Shown here: positions 32,765 through 43,769 of the stretch, piece by piece
Layout of the letters: each line of letters opens with the position of its first letter
Numbering within the stretch: position 1 is the first letter of the stretch
Assembly (NCBI GenBank): GCA_963776565.1
Contig: CAVZNF010000005.1
Location: 186,001-250,000, forward strand
Direction: 5' to 3'
Length of the DNA: 64,000 nt
From: GMQP-bins7 sp963776565
GTDB taxonomy: Bacteria; Actinomycetota; Thermoleophilia; Gaiellales; Gaiellaceae
Notes under the pieces: generated by a model
Told to the model about the DNA's origin: nothing
The model's database searches: none
Seen by the model: only the letters and a program-made list of their open reading frames with translations
Program-made: the position numbers and the translations under genes

Positions 32765-34449
32765 AGCCGGCGGCGACGAACCGCCGCATCGCCCTGCTGG
32801 CAGGCATGTTCCTCGTCCTGCTGGCGGCGACACTCGCGCGCGCCGCCTGGATCCAGGTCGTGAAAGGGCCCGAGTACGCGGCGATGGCGCTGCGGCAACA
32901 CCGCGAGACGGTCATCGTGCCGGCGTCGCGCGGCACCATCGTCGACCGGAACGGCGAGCCCCTCGCGATCGGGAAGCTCGCGACCACCGTCTATGCCAAT
33001 CCGCGTCAGGTCGACGACGCACGGGATCTGACGCTGGCGGCGGGGAAGCAGCTCGGCATCGATCCTGCCGTCCTCTACCCGACGCTCGTCGACCGCTCGC
33101 GAGGCTTCGTCTACGTTGCGCGAAAGGCCGACCCGAGAAAGGCGAAGAACCTCGAGGCGCTGGACTTCGCCGGGCTCGGGTTCTATCCGGAGGAGCTTCG
33201 CTACTACCCGCAGGGTCCGGTCGCCGCGCAGGTGCTCGGCTACGCGGGGCTCGACAACAAGGGTCTGGAGGGACTCGAGCGCTCGCTCGAGGGGACGCTC
33301 GCCGGCAAGCCCGGGAGCCAGACGATCGTGAAGGACCCGTTCGGGCGCGCGCTCGACGTCGTGGAGACCAAGCCCGAGTCGCCCGGACGGAGCGTTCGCC
33401 TGACCATCGACCGCGAGATCCAGGCGAATGCGGAAGAGGTTCTCCAGGACACGGTTCGCCGCTGGGGCGCGCGAGCCGCGACGGCTGTCGTCATGGATCC
33501 GCGCACGGGAGAGGTGCTCGCGATGGCGACGGCACCGCGCTTCAACGCCAACCGCTTCCCGACAACGCGTGCCGACCGTCGCCGCAACCGCGCCGTGACG
33601 GACACGTACGAGCCGGGCTCCACGTTCAAGCTCGTGACCATTGCGGCTGCGCTGCAGGACAAGATCGTCAATCCCCGCAGCTCGTTCCGTCTCGCTCCCA
33701 CGATCCAGGTCGCCGACCGCGTGATCCACGAAGGCCACACGCGCGGAACGGAACGGCTGACCGTGAAGCAGATCGTCGAGTACTCCTCGAACATCGGGAC
33801 GATCACGATCGCCGAGCGCCTCGGCTCCGGCCGGCTCGCGTCGTGGATCGACCGCTTCGGGTTCGGAGCGAAGACCGGCATCGACTTCCCGGGCGAGTCG
33901 GCCGGGTTCGCGCTTCCGCTCGACAAGTGGTCTGGCTCGACGATCGGAACCGTTCCCATCGGGCACGGCATTGCCGTCACGCCGGTGCAGATGGCACGTG
34001 CGTACTCGGTGATCGCGAACGGCGGCATGCTCGTGCGGCCGCACATGATCGATCGCATCGACGGCAAGTCGATCGCGCCGAGGCACGGGCGCCGCATCGT
34101 CTCTCGCCGCGTCGCCGAGCAGATGCTCGGGATGCTGCGCGGCGTCGTTCTCGAGGGAACGGGCACCGAGGCCGCCATCCCCGGCTACACGGTGGCCGGC
34201 AAGACCGGAACGGCCGCGAAGATCGATCCGGATGGCACCTACTCCACGTCGCGCTACGTCGCCTCCTTCGTGGGGATGGTGCCCGCGACGAAACCCAAGC
34301 TCGTGATCATGGTCATGGTCGACGAGCCGCACGGAGACATCTACGGCGGCGTCGTGGCAGCGCCGGCGTTTCGCGAGATCGCGCGTTTCAACCTCCAGCA
34401 CCTCGAGATTCCGCAGGACGATCCTTCCCGCAGGCCTGGAACCCGCTAG
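32761..34449 (+). CDS. ftsI: Class B penicillin-binding protein (FtsI/PBP2-like transpeptidase)
   Basis: Septal peptidoglycan transpeptidase of 562 residues. N-terminal TM (RIALLAGMFLVLLAATLARA) and the dimerisation domain with RGTIVDRNGEPLAIG come first. The transpeptidase domain has the SxxK motif in YEPGSTFKLVTIAAAL, SxN in YSSNIGTITIAE and KTGT in AGKTGTAAK. No PASTA domain follows. It starts with GTG overlapping the ftsL stop. The stop codon lies inside a hairpin that begins a repeated intergenic element (34433-34502), the first real gap in the cluster. Confidence 0.94.
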   Translation: MKPAATNRRIALLAGMFLVLLAATLARAAWIQVVKGPEYAAMALRQHRETVIVPASRGTIVDRNGEPLAIGKLATTVYANPRQVDDARDLTLAAGKQLGIDPAVLYPTLVDRSRGFVYVARKADPRKAKNLEALDFAGLGFYPEELRYYPQGPVAAQVLGYAGLDNKGLEGLERSLEGTLAGKPGSQTIVKDPFGRALDVVETKPESPGRSVRLTIDREIQANAEEVLQDTVRRWGARAATAVVMDPRTGEVLAMATAPRFNANRFPTTRADRRRNRAVTDTYEPGSTFKLVTIAAALQDKIVNPRSSFRLAPTIQVADRVIHEGHTRGTERLTVKQIVEYSSNIGTITIAERLGSGRLASWIDRFGFGAKTGIDFPGESAGFALPLDKWSGSTIGTVPIGHGIAVTPVQMARAYSVIANGGMLVRPHMIDRIDGKSIAPRHGRRIVSRRVAEQMLGMLRGVVLEGTGTEAAIPGYTVAGKTGTAAKIDPDGTYSTSRYVASFVGMVPATKPKLVIMVMVDEPHGDIYGGVVAAPAFREIARFNLQHLEIPQDDPSRRPGTR

Positions 34450-34502
34450 CGGGTCCCAGGCCGCGAAGATCCCTGAAGGCGGCAGCATTCGTGGCCGCTG
34501 CG
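34433..34502 (+). repeat. Structured intergenic element, copy 1 (hairpin, 18-mer, hairpin)
   Basis: A near-perfect 30-base inverted repeat (34433-34462, arms of about 13 with one mismatch, centre GCTAGC) spans the ftsI stop. It is followed immediately by GCGAAGATCCCTGAAGGC (34463-34480), then a second weaker stem (GGCGGCAGC with a matching GCTGCGCC-type arm). The same arrangement with the identical 18-mer occurs after ftsZ at 45795-45870. No T tract. It could be an mRNA processing, attenuation or termination structure, or a REP-like dispersed repeat. Confidence 0.7.
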
Positions 34503-34543
34503 CCGATCACTGACCTATCGCGCCGCAACTAGCCTTCCGAACG

Positions 34544-35983
34544 ATGCAGCTGGATGCCCTGATCGGGGCTCTCGCGCCGAGCGAGGTGACGGGAGGGCGG
34601 CCCGTAGAAGTCGCGGACCTCGCGTACGACACGCGGCGCGTGACCGCCGGCGCGGTCTTCTTCTGTGTCCGCGGGGCGCGAGTGGACGGCCACGACCTCG
34701 CCTGGGAGGCGATCGAGCGCGGCGCTGCCGCCATCGTCGTCGAGCGGCCGCTCGAGGTCGATGTCCCGCAGCTCCTCGTGTCGTCCGTGCGCGAGTCGAT
34801 GGCAGTCGCGGCCGACCTCTTCTTCGGCGAGCCGACGAAGGAGCTCGACGTCGCAGGGGTCACGGGAACGAACGGGAAGACGACCACGGCATTCCTCCTG
34901 CGCGCGATTCTCGGTGCCGCGGGTCGCAAGCCCGGCCTCGTGGGGACGGTCGAGTGGGAGGTCGGCGGCGAGCGGCGTCCCGCGCCGTTCACGACGCCCG
35001 AGGCGATCGATCTCCAGCGGCTGTTTCGCGAGATGCTCGACGCGGGCGACCTGAGCGCGGCCGTCGAGGCCAGCTCGCACGGCTCGGCGCTCCGCCGCCT
35101 CGACCGTGTGCGCTTCGACGCGCTCGTCTTCACCAACCTGAGCCAGGATCACCTCGACCTCCACGGCTCGATGGAGGAGTACTTTCAGGCAAAGCGCAGG
35201 CTCTTCACCGGCGCGCAGCCGCCGCCGGCCGCGGTGAATGTCGGCGACGAGTGGGGGAAACAGCTCGCCGCGGAGCTACGTGACGTGCACCGTGCGCCGC
35301 TCCTTACCTTCGGGCTCACGGAGGCGGCCGAGATCCGCCCCGAAGGTCTCGAGGTCGGCGCTCGCGGCAGCAGATTCCGCGCGGGCGGCTTGGAGATCGA
35401 GACGCCGCTCCGCGGGCTCTTCAACGTCCAGAACGTGTTGGGCGCCGTTGCCGCCGGCATCCTGCTCGATCTCGAGGAGGATGCGATCGCCGATGGAATT
35501 GCTCGAGTGGAGGACGTCCCGGGGCGGTTCGAGGCGATCGACGAGGGGCAGCCGTTCGCGGTCGTGGTGGACTACGCGCACACGCCGGACTCGCTCGCGA
35601 CCGTGCTCGGAGCGGCGCGCGATCTCGGCGACGGCCGGGTCATCGTCGTGTTCGGCGCCGGAGGAGATCGCGACCGCGGCAAGCGCCCGCTCATGGGGAA
35701 GGTGGCCGCCGACCTGGCGGACATCACCATCGTGACGTCCGACAACCCGCGCTCGGAGGAGCCGTTGGCGATCATCCAGGACGTGTTGCAGGGTGCCGGA
35801 GTCGACGTCGAGATCGACCCCGACCGTCACAGCGCGATCGAGCGCGCGATCGCCCTCGCCGACGGCGGGGACGTCGTCGTGATCGCGGGCAAGGGCCACG
35901 AGCAGGGACAGGACATCGGCGGCGTCGTCTCGCCGTTCGACGACCGCGAGGTCGCGCGCGAGGCGTTGCGAGGACGCCGGTGA
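34544..35983 (+). CDS. murE: UDP-MurNAc-L-Ala-D-Glu:meso-diaminopimelate ligase
   Basis: Adds the third residue of the peptidoglycan stem peptide. 479 residues. The ATP-binding P-loop is GVTGTNGKTTTAFLLRAIL. The UDP-substrate segment is EASSHGSALRRLDRVRFDAL, followed by FTNLSQDHLDLHGSMEEYF. The specificity motif DNPRSEEP indicates meso-diaminopimelate rather than lysine. The C-terminal AGKGHEQGQ is typical. The stop overlaps the GTG of murF. Confidence 0.96.
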   Translation: MQLDALIGALAPSEVTGGRPVEVADLAYDTRRVTAGAVFFCVRGARVDGHDLAWEAIERGAAAIVVERPLEVDVPQLLVSSVRESMAVAADLFFGEPTKELDVAGVTGTNGKTTTAFLLRAILGAAGRKPGLVGTVEWEVGGERRPAPFTTPEAIDLQRLFREMLDAGDLSAAVEASSHGSALRRLDRVRFDALVFTNLSQDHLDLHGSMEEYFQAKRRLFTGAQPPPAAVNVGDEWGKQLAAELRDVHRAPLLTFGLTEAAEIRPEGLEVGARGSRFRAGGLEIETPLRGLFNVQNVLGAVAAGILLDLEEDAIADGIARVEDVPGRFEAIDEGQPFAVVVDYAHTPDSLATVLGAARDLGDGRVIVVFGAGGDRDRGKRPLMGKVAADLADITIVTSDNPRSEEPLAIIQDVLQGAGVDVEIDPDRHSAIERAIALADGGDVVVIAGKGHEQGQDIGGVVSPFDDREVAREALRGRR

Positions 35984-37246
35984 TCCCACTCGCGCGGGAC
36001 GAGGTCGTCGGCCCTCGGGCTCGGAACGCTCGACGGTGGAGAGGAGATCAACCGGATCACGGCGGACTCACGAGATGCCGGATCGGGTGACCTCTTCGTC
36101 GCGCTCAACACCGGCGTGCAATACGTCGAGGAGGCGCGAGCGAAGGGGGCGGCGACGCTCGTGCCCGACGATCAAGAAGCGGCGCTCGCCGCGCTCGCAA
36201 CGCTCGTGCGCTCGAAGAGCGACGCGGATGTCGTCGCCGTCGTCGGCTCGGCGGGGAAGACGACGACGAAGGACATCCTGGGAGCGCTCTGTGCGCCACA
36301 CGTTCCGACCGTCTTTGCCGAGCGCAGCCTCAACAACGAGATCGGCCTGCCGCTCACCGTCTGCCGGCTCGAGCCGGAGACCAGGGTGCTCGTGACGGAG
36401 ATGGGGATGCGCGGCCTCGGCCAGATCGCCGCGCTTTGCGAGATCGCGCGCCCGAACGTCGTCGTCGTTTCGCACATCGGTCCCGAGCATCTCGAGCTCC
36501 TCGGCACGGTCGAGCGTGTCGCCGAGGCGAATGCGGAGGCGATCACGGCGCTTCCGACAGGAGGCACCGCGGTTGTGCCGGCGCGCAGCGCTCAGCTCGA
36601 GCCGTATCTCGGGCGCCGCGACATCGACGTCAGGCGGTTCGACTACGACGAGATCGAGACGCGCGGCCCCATCACGCGCTTCGCCATCAGCGGCGAGCGC
36701 GTCGAGCTCGAGCTCCCGTTCACGCAACGGCACCTCGCGGCCAATACGCTCGCCGCGCTGCACGCCTACGACGCGCTCGGCCTTCCGCTCGACCGTGCCG
36801 CGGACGGCGTCGCCGGCATCGAGCTGTCGCCGTGGCGTGGCGAGGAGCTGCGGCTCCCCGGCGGCGGTTTCGTGGTCAACGACGCGTACAACGCCAACCC
36901 CGACTCCATGCGCGCCGCGCTCGTCCATCTCGCCGAGCGAGCAGGCGCCCGCAGGCGGGTTGCGATCCTCGGGGAGATGGCCGAGCTCGGCGCGTCCTCT
37001 GAGATGTACCACCGCGAGATCGGAGCTCTCGCCTCCGAGCTCGAGATCGAGGTGATCGGCGTGGGCGAGGCGTCACATGCCTACGAGCCGGTCGCGTGGA
37101 CGGCGACACCCGGAGCCGCCCTCGAGGAGGCGCGCTCGCGAGTCGGCCCGGGCGACGCAGTCCTCGTGAAAGCGTCCCGCGCCGTGGGGCTCGAAGGCAT
37201 CGCTGACGAGATCACGAACTTCGCTCGAGCATGGTCCCTGTCCTAA
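35980..37246 (+). CDS. murF: UDP-MurNAc-tripeptide--D-Ala-D-Ala ligase, one frameshift
   Basis: Completes the pentapeptide precursor. The gene starts at GTG 35980 (MIPLARDEVV). A +1 break near 36008-36010 interrupts it; removing one G of GG restores VVALGLGTLDGGEEINRITA and DSRDAGSGDLFVALNT. Taking the in-frame ATG-like starts further down (36116) would lose this N-terminal domain. Motifs are VVGSAGKTTTKDILGAL (P-loop), SLNNEIGLPLTVC, MGMRGLGQIAAL, VVNDAYNANPDSMRAAL and ILGEMAELG. Corrected length is about 421 residues. It overlaps mraY by 16 bases. Confidence 0.92.
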
Positions 37247-38247
37247 TCGCGGGCTTGATCGCGATGGTCGCCGCCGTCGTGATCGGGCCGAAGTTCATCG
37301 AGTTGCTGCGCAGCCGCAACCTCGGCCAACAGATCCGCGCGGAAGGCCCGGCCACCCACGCCGTCAAGCAGGGGACGCCGACGATGGGCGGCCTTCTCAT
37401 CCTCGCCTCGGCCGTCGTGCCGTTCCTCTTCCTCTCGCAGTACACGGCGGAGGGCATGACGGTTCTCTTCATGGTGCTCGGCTGCGCACTCATCGGGTTC
37501 ACGGACGACTACCTCAAGCTGCGCCGCCGCCGTTCGCTCGGCCTGCCTGGGCGTTGGAAGATGATCGGGCTGGTCGCCGTGACCGTCGGCGCCGCGCTTC
37601 TCCTCAACGAGAGCACGAGCTTCACGACCGACGTCTACGTGCCCGTCATCGGCTGGACGCTCGATCTCTCCTTCGGCTACTACGTCCTGCTCTTCCTCGT
37701 CATCGGCGGGACCGTGAACGGGGCGAACCTCACCGACGGCGTGGACGGCCTCGCGGCCGGGACCGTGGTGATCATGTTGCTGACGTTCCTCGCCGTCGCC
37801 GGCATCGCGTGGCTCCGCTCGGGCGACCCCGGCGCCAGGAGCGACACGTACCTCGACATCGCCACCCTGGCCGCTGCGCTGATCGGAGGGACGATCGGAT
37901 TCCTCTGGTACAACGCCTTCCCCGCCGAGGTGCAAATGGGCGACACCGGCTCGTTCGCACTCGGCGGAGCCATCGCCGGCTTCGCGGTCGTGACCGGCAC
38001 CGAGATCCTGCTCCCGCTGATCGCGGGCATCTTCGTCATCGAGGTGATGTCGCTGATCATCCAGGTGGTGAGCTTCAAGCGGACCGGCAAGCGCGTGTTC
38101 CTGATGGCGCCGATCCACCACCACTTCGAGATGAAGGCGTGGTCGGAGACCAAGATCATGGTTCGCTTCTGGGTGATCTGCGCGATCTTCTGCGCGTCGG
38201 GGTTCGCGCTCTTCTACCGCGACTTCCTCCACTTCGTCCAGCCGTGA
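37231..38247 (+). CDS. mraY: Phospho-N-acetylmuramoyl-pentapeptide transferase
   Basis: Integral membrane enzyme that transfers phospho-MurNAc-pentapeptide to undecaprenyl phosphate, forming lipid I. 338 residues with about 10 TM helices. Signatures are THAVKQGTPTMGGLLIL, the catalytic FTDDYLKLRRR, NGANLTDGVDGLAAGT, EVQMGDTGSFALGGAIAG and the terminal MAPIHHHFEMKAWSE. No defect seen. One base separates it from murD. Confidence 0.97.
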   Translation: MVPVLIAGLIAMVAAVVIGPKFIELLRSRNLGQQIRAEGPATHAVKQGTPTMGGLLILASAVVPFLFLSQYTAEGMTVLFMVLGCALIGFTDDYLKLRRRRSLGLPGRWKMIGLVAVTVGAALLLNESTSFTTDVYVPVIGWTLDLSFGYYVLLFLVIGGTVNGANLTDGVDGLAAGTVVIMLLTFLAVAGIAWLRSGDPGARSDTYLDIATLAAALIGGTIGFLWYNAFPAEVQMGDTGSFALGGAIAGFAVVTGTEILLPLIAGIFVIEVMSLIIQVVSFKRTGKRVFLMAPIHHHFEMKAWSETKIMVRFWVICAIFCASGFALFYRDFLHFVQP

Positions 38248-38248
38248 G

Positions 38249-39524
38249 ATGAGCCCAGAGCTGGGCAGAGCCGAGCTCGCCGGCACGCGCGTTCTCGTCG
38301 TCGGTCTCGCCCGCTCGGGGATGGCCGCCGCCGACGCGCTCGCGGGCGTCGGCGCCCACGTCGTCGGCTTCGATCGGGACGAGGCGCTCGAGGTGGGGAG
38401 GCTCGCCGAGCTCGATGTCGAAGTCCATCTCGGACAGGAGGAGGCGACGCTGCTACAGGGGATCGATCTCGTTGTGAAGAGCCCGGGAGTGCCGGGCCAG
38501 ACGCCGTTGGTCGAAGGCGCCCGAGAGCGCGACATCCCCGTGTGGAGCGAGATCGAGCTCGGCTCGCGCCTGCTCGACAACCCGATTCTGGGCGTGACCG
38601 GGACGAACGGGAAGACCACCACGAGCGAGCTTCTCGGCGCGATGTTTCGCGCGGCCGACACGCCCGTCGAGGTCGCAGGCAACGTCGGGCGGCCGCTCAC
38701 GTCACTCGTCGGACACGTCACGCCCGACGCGTGGATCGTCTGCGAGCTCTCGTCCTTTCAGCTCGAGGACGTGCACACGCTGCAGCCGCGCGTCGGCGTG
38801 CTCCTCAACCTCGAGCCCGATCACCTCGACCGCCACGGCACGTTCGATGCGTACTCGGACACCAAGTTGCGGATGTTCGAGCATCAGAGCGCCGACGACA
38901 CGGCGATCGTGCCTCGCGGATTCGGCGCGATCCCGGGCTCGGCGACCCGAGTCGAGTTCGCAGCGCGACGACGAGCTGCCTGCCGAGCCGCGCATTCCCG
39001 GGCCACACAACCGCGAGAACGCTGTCGCCGCCACCGTCGCGGCCCGCTCCGCCGGGATCGGCGACGAGGCGATCGCGCAAGCGCTGCACACCTTCGAGGG
39101 CGTCGCGCACCGCATCGAGCTCGTCCGCGAGCTGCGCGGCGTTCGCTATGTCAACGACTCGAAGGCGACGAACGTCGCGGCTGCGCGTCGGGCGCTCGCG
39201 TCGTTCCCTGGATCCCACCTCCACGTCATCCTCGGCGGCCGCGGCAAGCACGAGTCGTACGCGCCTCTGGCCGAGGCGTTCGGCTCCGGCGACATCGCCT
39301 ACCTGATCGGCGAGACGGCGGACGAGATCGCGCGGTCGCTCGTTGCCGCCGGTGTTCCGTGCATCGCCTCGGGCACGCTCGACGAGGCACTCGACTCGGC
39401 CGCGAACGCTGCCTCCGCCGGAGACGTCGTCCTGCTCTCCCCGGCGTGCGCGAGCTTCGACCAGTTCCGCGACTTCGAGGCGCGTGGCGATGCCTTTCGC
39501 GAGCTCGTGGAGGCGCTCGCGTGA
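38249..39524 (+). CDS. murD: UDP-MurNAc-L-alanine--D-glutamate ligase, one frameshift
   Basis: Adds D-glutamate to the peptidoglycan precursor. About 424 residues after correction. N-terminal UDP-binding domain TRVLVVGLARSGMAAADAL, P-loop GVTGTNGKTTTSELLGAM, then ELSSFQLED and LEPDHLDRHGTFDAYSDTK. A +1 break lies near 38960-38970. The second frame continues DDELPAEPRIPGPHNRENAV, YVNDSKATNVAAARRAL and LLSPACASFDQFRDFEARGD, the standard C-terminal domain. The upstream frame is still open beyond the break and becomes the ftsW frame, so a naive prediction would fuse murD and ftsW. Confidence 0.93.
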
Positions 39525-40756
39525 AGGGCGACGGGCACGGCGACCAGCGCCTCGTCGCGTTCGTCACGCTCGGGCTCGTCGCGTTCGGGCTCGTGATGGT
39601 GTACAGCGCGACATCGGCGTCGGCCGCCATCGGCAACGGCGATCCGATGAGCTTCCTCAAGCGGCAGGCGGTCTACGCGCTGATCGGACTCGCGCTCATG
39701 ACGATCGCGTCGCGCTTCGACTACCACCGCCTCCGCTACCTCGCGCCGCCGCTCCTGCTCGCCGCGTTCGTCCTTTGCACGGCGGTGCTCGTGCTCGGCC
39801 CGGCGATCAACGGCGCGAGACGCTGGTTCCTCATCGGCCCCGCCAGCTTCCAGCCGTCGGAGCTCGCGAAGCTCGCGCTCTGTCTCTTCGCTGCCGCCTA
39901 CCTCGCTCGCCGGCGAGCGCCGAGGACGTTCGGCGAGCTCGTCAAGCCGCTCGGGCTGCTCACGGTCGTGTTCTGCGGGCTGATCGTCGTGGAGCCCGAC
40001 CTGGGAACGACGATCACGATCTGCGGGATGATGCTCGCAATCCTGCTCGTCGCCGGCGTGCCGATCCGGCTGCTCGCGATCGCGTCGATCCTCGCGCTGG
40101 GAATGGGGCTGCTCGCGATCTACATCGAGCCGTATCGGCGCGCGCGGGTGTTCAGCTTCCTCGACCCGTGGTCGGACGCGCAGGGCGCCGGCTTCCAGAT
40201 CGTGCAGGCGACCATCGGCATCGGCTCGGGGGGCGTCACCGGCGCCGGACTGGGCGAGGGCGTCGGGAAGATCTCGTACCTCCCGGAGGCGCACACGGAC
40301 ATGATCTTCGCCGTCATCGGCGAGGAGCTCGGTCTCATCGGCGTCACGCTCGTGATATGCGCGTTCGCGGTCCTCGCGCTCGCGGGGTTCCGTATCGCGA
40401 TGCGCTGCAAGGATCCGTTCGGGAAGCTCCTCGCCGCCGGCATCACGGCGCTCGTCTGCGGGCAGGCCGCGATCAACCTCGCCGCCGCGCTCGGCATCGC
40501 GCCCCTCACCGGAATCCCGCTGCCGTTCGTCTCCTACGGTGGGTCGAGCCTCGTGGTTCTCCTCGCCGCTATGGGCATTCTCCTTAACATCGCCGTCAAT
40601 GGAAGGGTCGTCCAGGCTTCGGTGCGTGATAGCGGCAGGAGGGACGGCCGGTCACGTCCGGCCCGCTCTCGCAGTCGCGGAAGCACTTCGCGCGCGCGGA
40701 GTGGCAGTGACGTTCGCCGGGTCGCCCGACCGCGTCGAGTCGCAGCTCGTTCCTGA
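39521..40756 (+). CDS. ftsW: Lipid II polymerase / cell-division protein FtsW
   Basis: SEDS-family glycosyltransferase of septal peptidoglycan synthesis. The start GTG 39521 overlaps the murD stop. Ten TM helices are visible, with the SEDS motifs RRWFLIGPASFQPSELAKLA, VVEPDLGTTIT, YLPEAHTDMIFAVIGEELG and TGIPLPFVSYGGSSLVVLLA. The natural protein ends near residue 360 (GILLNIAVNG). The open frame runs on for about 50 more Arg/Ser-rich codons that lie antiphase over the murG start, an unusually long overlap of 158 bases. I suspect an artefactual extension from a lost stop. Confidence 0.92.
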   Translation: MKGDGHGDQRLVAFVTLGLVAFGLVMVYSATSASAAIGNGDPMSFLKRQAVYALIGLALMTIASRFDYHRLRYLAPPLLLAAFVLCTAVLVLGPAINGARRWFLIGPASFQPSELAKLALCLFAAAYLARRRAPRTFGELVKPLGLLTVVFCGLIVVEPDLGTTITICGMMLAILLVAGVPIRLLAIASILALGMGLLAIYIEPYRRARVFSFLDPWSDAQGAGFQIVQATIGIGSGGVTGAGLGEGVGKISYLPEAHTDMIFAVIGEELGLIGVTLVICAFAVLALAGFRIAMRCKDPFGKLLAAGITALVCGQAAINLAAALGIAPLTGIPLPFVSYGGSSLVVLLAAMGILLNIAVNGRVVQASVRDSGRRDGRSRPARSRSRGSTSRARSGSDVRRVARPRRVAARS

Positions 40757-41676
40757 GGCGGGCTTCGAGCTCGACACGTTCGCGGTCTCGGGATTTCCGA
40801 GGCGTATCGGGCTCGGGCTCGTACGATCGCTCTCGCAGGCCGTTCGCGCGCCGTTCGCGTGCGGCCGGATCCTCGCGCGGCGGCGGCCCGACGTCGTGCT
40901 CGGCGGTGGAGGCTACGTCGCCGGACCGATGGTGCTGGCCGCGCGCCTGCGGGGGATCCCAGCTGCGCTGACGGAGGCCGACGCGCATCTCGGTCTCGCG
41001 AACCGTCTCGCCGCGCCGTTCGCGCGGCGCGTCTTTCTCGCCTATGCGGTCCCCGGCCGCGAAGGTCGGAAGTACCGCGTCGTCGGCCGGCCGATTCCGG
41101 CGGCGCACCTCGGCGCCGGGAAGGTGGAGGGGCGGGCGCTCTTCGGGCTCCCTCCGGAAGCGCCGGTGCTCGCGGTCTTCGGCGGGCTCGCAGGCGCCCA
41201 GGCGCTGAACGAATTCGCCGTCGAGGCGTTCGGCGAACACGGACCTGCGGTTCTGCACGTGTCGGGGGAGCGCGACTACGACGCCGTGCGCCCGCGGGTG
41301 CATCGAGGCGACTACGTGCTCGTCCCGTCGACTGACCACTTCGGTGCCGCTCTCGCGGCGGCTGACCTCGCGATCTCCCGCGCGGGCGGAACCGTGTGGG
41401 AGCTCGCGGCCGCCGGAACGCCGGCGATCCTCGTTCCGTATCCCCACGCGACCGCCGATCACCAGACGTCGAATGCGCAGCACTTCGCGCGTGGCGGCGG
41501 CGCGATCGTCGTCGACCAGAGCGAGCTCGCGCGTGTTCCGGCGCTCGCGGAGGAGCTTCTGGCCGACCCGGCGAGGCTCGCGCGTATGCGCGAGGCAATG
41601 CTGGCGCTCTCCGAGCCGGATGCCGCCGAGGTCGTCGCCGACGAGCTGATCGCCCTGGCCGAAGGCACGCCGGTGA
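40599..41676 (+). CDS. murG: UDP-GlcNAc--undecaprenyl-PP-MurNAc-pentapeptide GlcNAc-transferase
   Basis: Forms lipid II from lipid I at the inner face of the membrane. Starts at ATG 40599. Glycosyltransferase-family-28 motifs are VIAAGGTAGHVRPALAVAEA, VVLGGGGYVAGPMVLAARLR, PAALTEADAHLGLANRL, LAVFGGLAGAQALNEFAVEA and SRAGGTVWELAAAGTPAILV. Family length is reached around 41660, but there is no stop in this frame; it stays open into the murC region. The expected end is the TGA at 41674-41676, which overlaps the murC GTG and is in the +1 frame, so one more single-base break probably lies near the 3' end. A natural MurG-MurC fusion is the alternative. Confidence 0.88.
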
Positions 41677-42852
41677 GCGCATCGCTCGCTCGCGGACCGG
41701 CGGATCTACTTCGTGGGGATCGGCGGCGCAGGGCTCTCCGCGTACGCGAACTTCGCCCGCGCCTGGGGCGCCGAGGTGCGTGGTTGGGATGCGCGCGACA
41801 CGATCTTCCTGGAGGCGGTCACGGGTGTCGACGTGGACGTCGGAGGCGAACCGGTTCCGCCCGATGGCTTCGAGGTCGTCGTCTCGGCGGCACACGCGGG
41901 ACGGGTCGAAGGACGCTCGCGGGCGGAATTCCTCGCCGAGCTGGTTGCGCTTCGCCGCTCGATCGTCGTTGGTGGCGCGCATGGCAAGACGACCACGGCG
42001 GCCATGATCGCGTACGTCCTTCGCGAGCTCGGCCACGATCCCGCGTGGATCATCGGCGGAGTCGTGCCACAGCTCGGCGGAAACGCCGGCACGGGCGAGG
42101 GCTGGCTCGTGGTCGAGGGCGACGAGTCCGACCGCTCGATCGACCTTCTCGAGGCCGAGATCGCGCGTCGTGACGAACATCGAGCTCGACCATCATGCGA
42201 CATACGGCTCGGAGGCCGAGCTGTCGGCGTTCTTCGAGCGCTGGCTGGCGAGGGCGCCCTCGGTCGTGCGCGGCTGGGAGCTCGAGCCCGTCGATCTGCC
42301 GCTCTCGGTGCCGGGCGACCACAACCGCATGAATGCCGCCGCCGCGCTCGCCGCGCTCGCCCACGCGGGTGTCGAGCGAGAGGAGGCCGAATCCGTCATC
42401 GTCGGGTTCACGGGAGTCGGCCGGCGGTTCGAGCTCGTCGGCGAACGAGGTGGCGTGCGCGTGATCGACGACTACGGGCACAACCCGACGGAGATCGCGG
42501 CAGCTCTGGCGACGGCTCGCGCGCTCGAGCCGCGGGCGCTCATCGCCGTCTATCAGCCGCACGTCTACGAGCGAACGCGCCATCTCCACCGGGAGCTCGG
42601 CGAGGCGCTCGGCCTTGCCGACGCGGCCGTCGTCACCGACGTGATCGGCGGCCGTGATGCTCCGATCCTCGGAGTCAGCGGCAAGCTCGTGCTCGACGAC
42701 GTGCCGCGTGGTGTCCGACGGGGGTGGGCGCCCACGCTCGACGACGCGACGAGACTGACGCTCGACTGGGCTCGTCCCGGTGACGTCGTCGTGACGCTGG
42801 GAGTGGGAGAGCCATGGCGGGTCGCGCGCGCCGTCGTCGAGGGACTGCCTGC

Positions 42853-42856
<4 letters not shown>
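41673..42856 (+). CDS. murC: UDP-MurNAc--L-alanine ligase, two frameshifts
   Basis: First amino-acid ligase of the stem peptide. The best start is GTG 41673 (MSASL...). The frame then shifts +1 within a CTCGCTCG tandem at about 41684-41692, so that LADRRIYFVGIGGAGLSAYA follows. The P-loop is VVGGAHGKTTTAAMIAYVL, and GNAGTGEGWLVVEGDESDRS is typical. A second +1 break near 42160 joins EIA to VVTNIELDHHATYGSEAEL. The C-terminal domain has PGDHNRMNAAAALAAL, IDDYGHNPTEIAAAL and YQPHVYERTRHL. Corrected length is about 393 residues, shorter than the usual 450-480. ATGA overlap with murB. Confidence 0.9.
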
Positions 42857-43737
<881 letters not shown>

Positions 43738-43769
43738 GAAGCACTGTTCACGGCGACGAATCCAGGTCC

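Noticed and set aside
34433..34502. Rho-independent terminator after ftsI
   Set aside because: The hairpin is strong but there is no T tract, and the identical downstream 18-mer after ftsZ points to a different kind of element.
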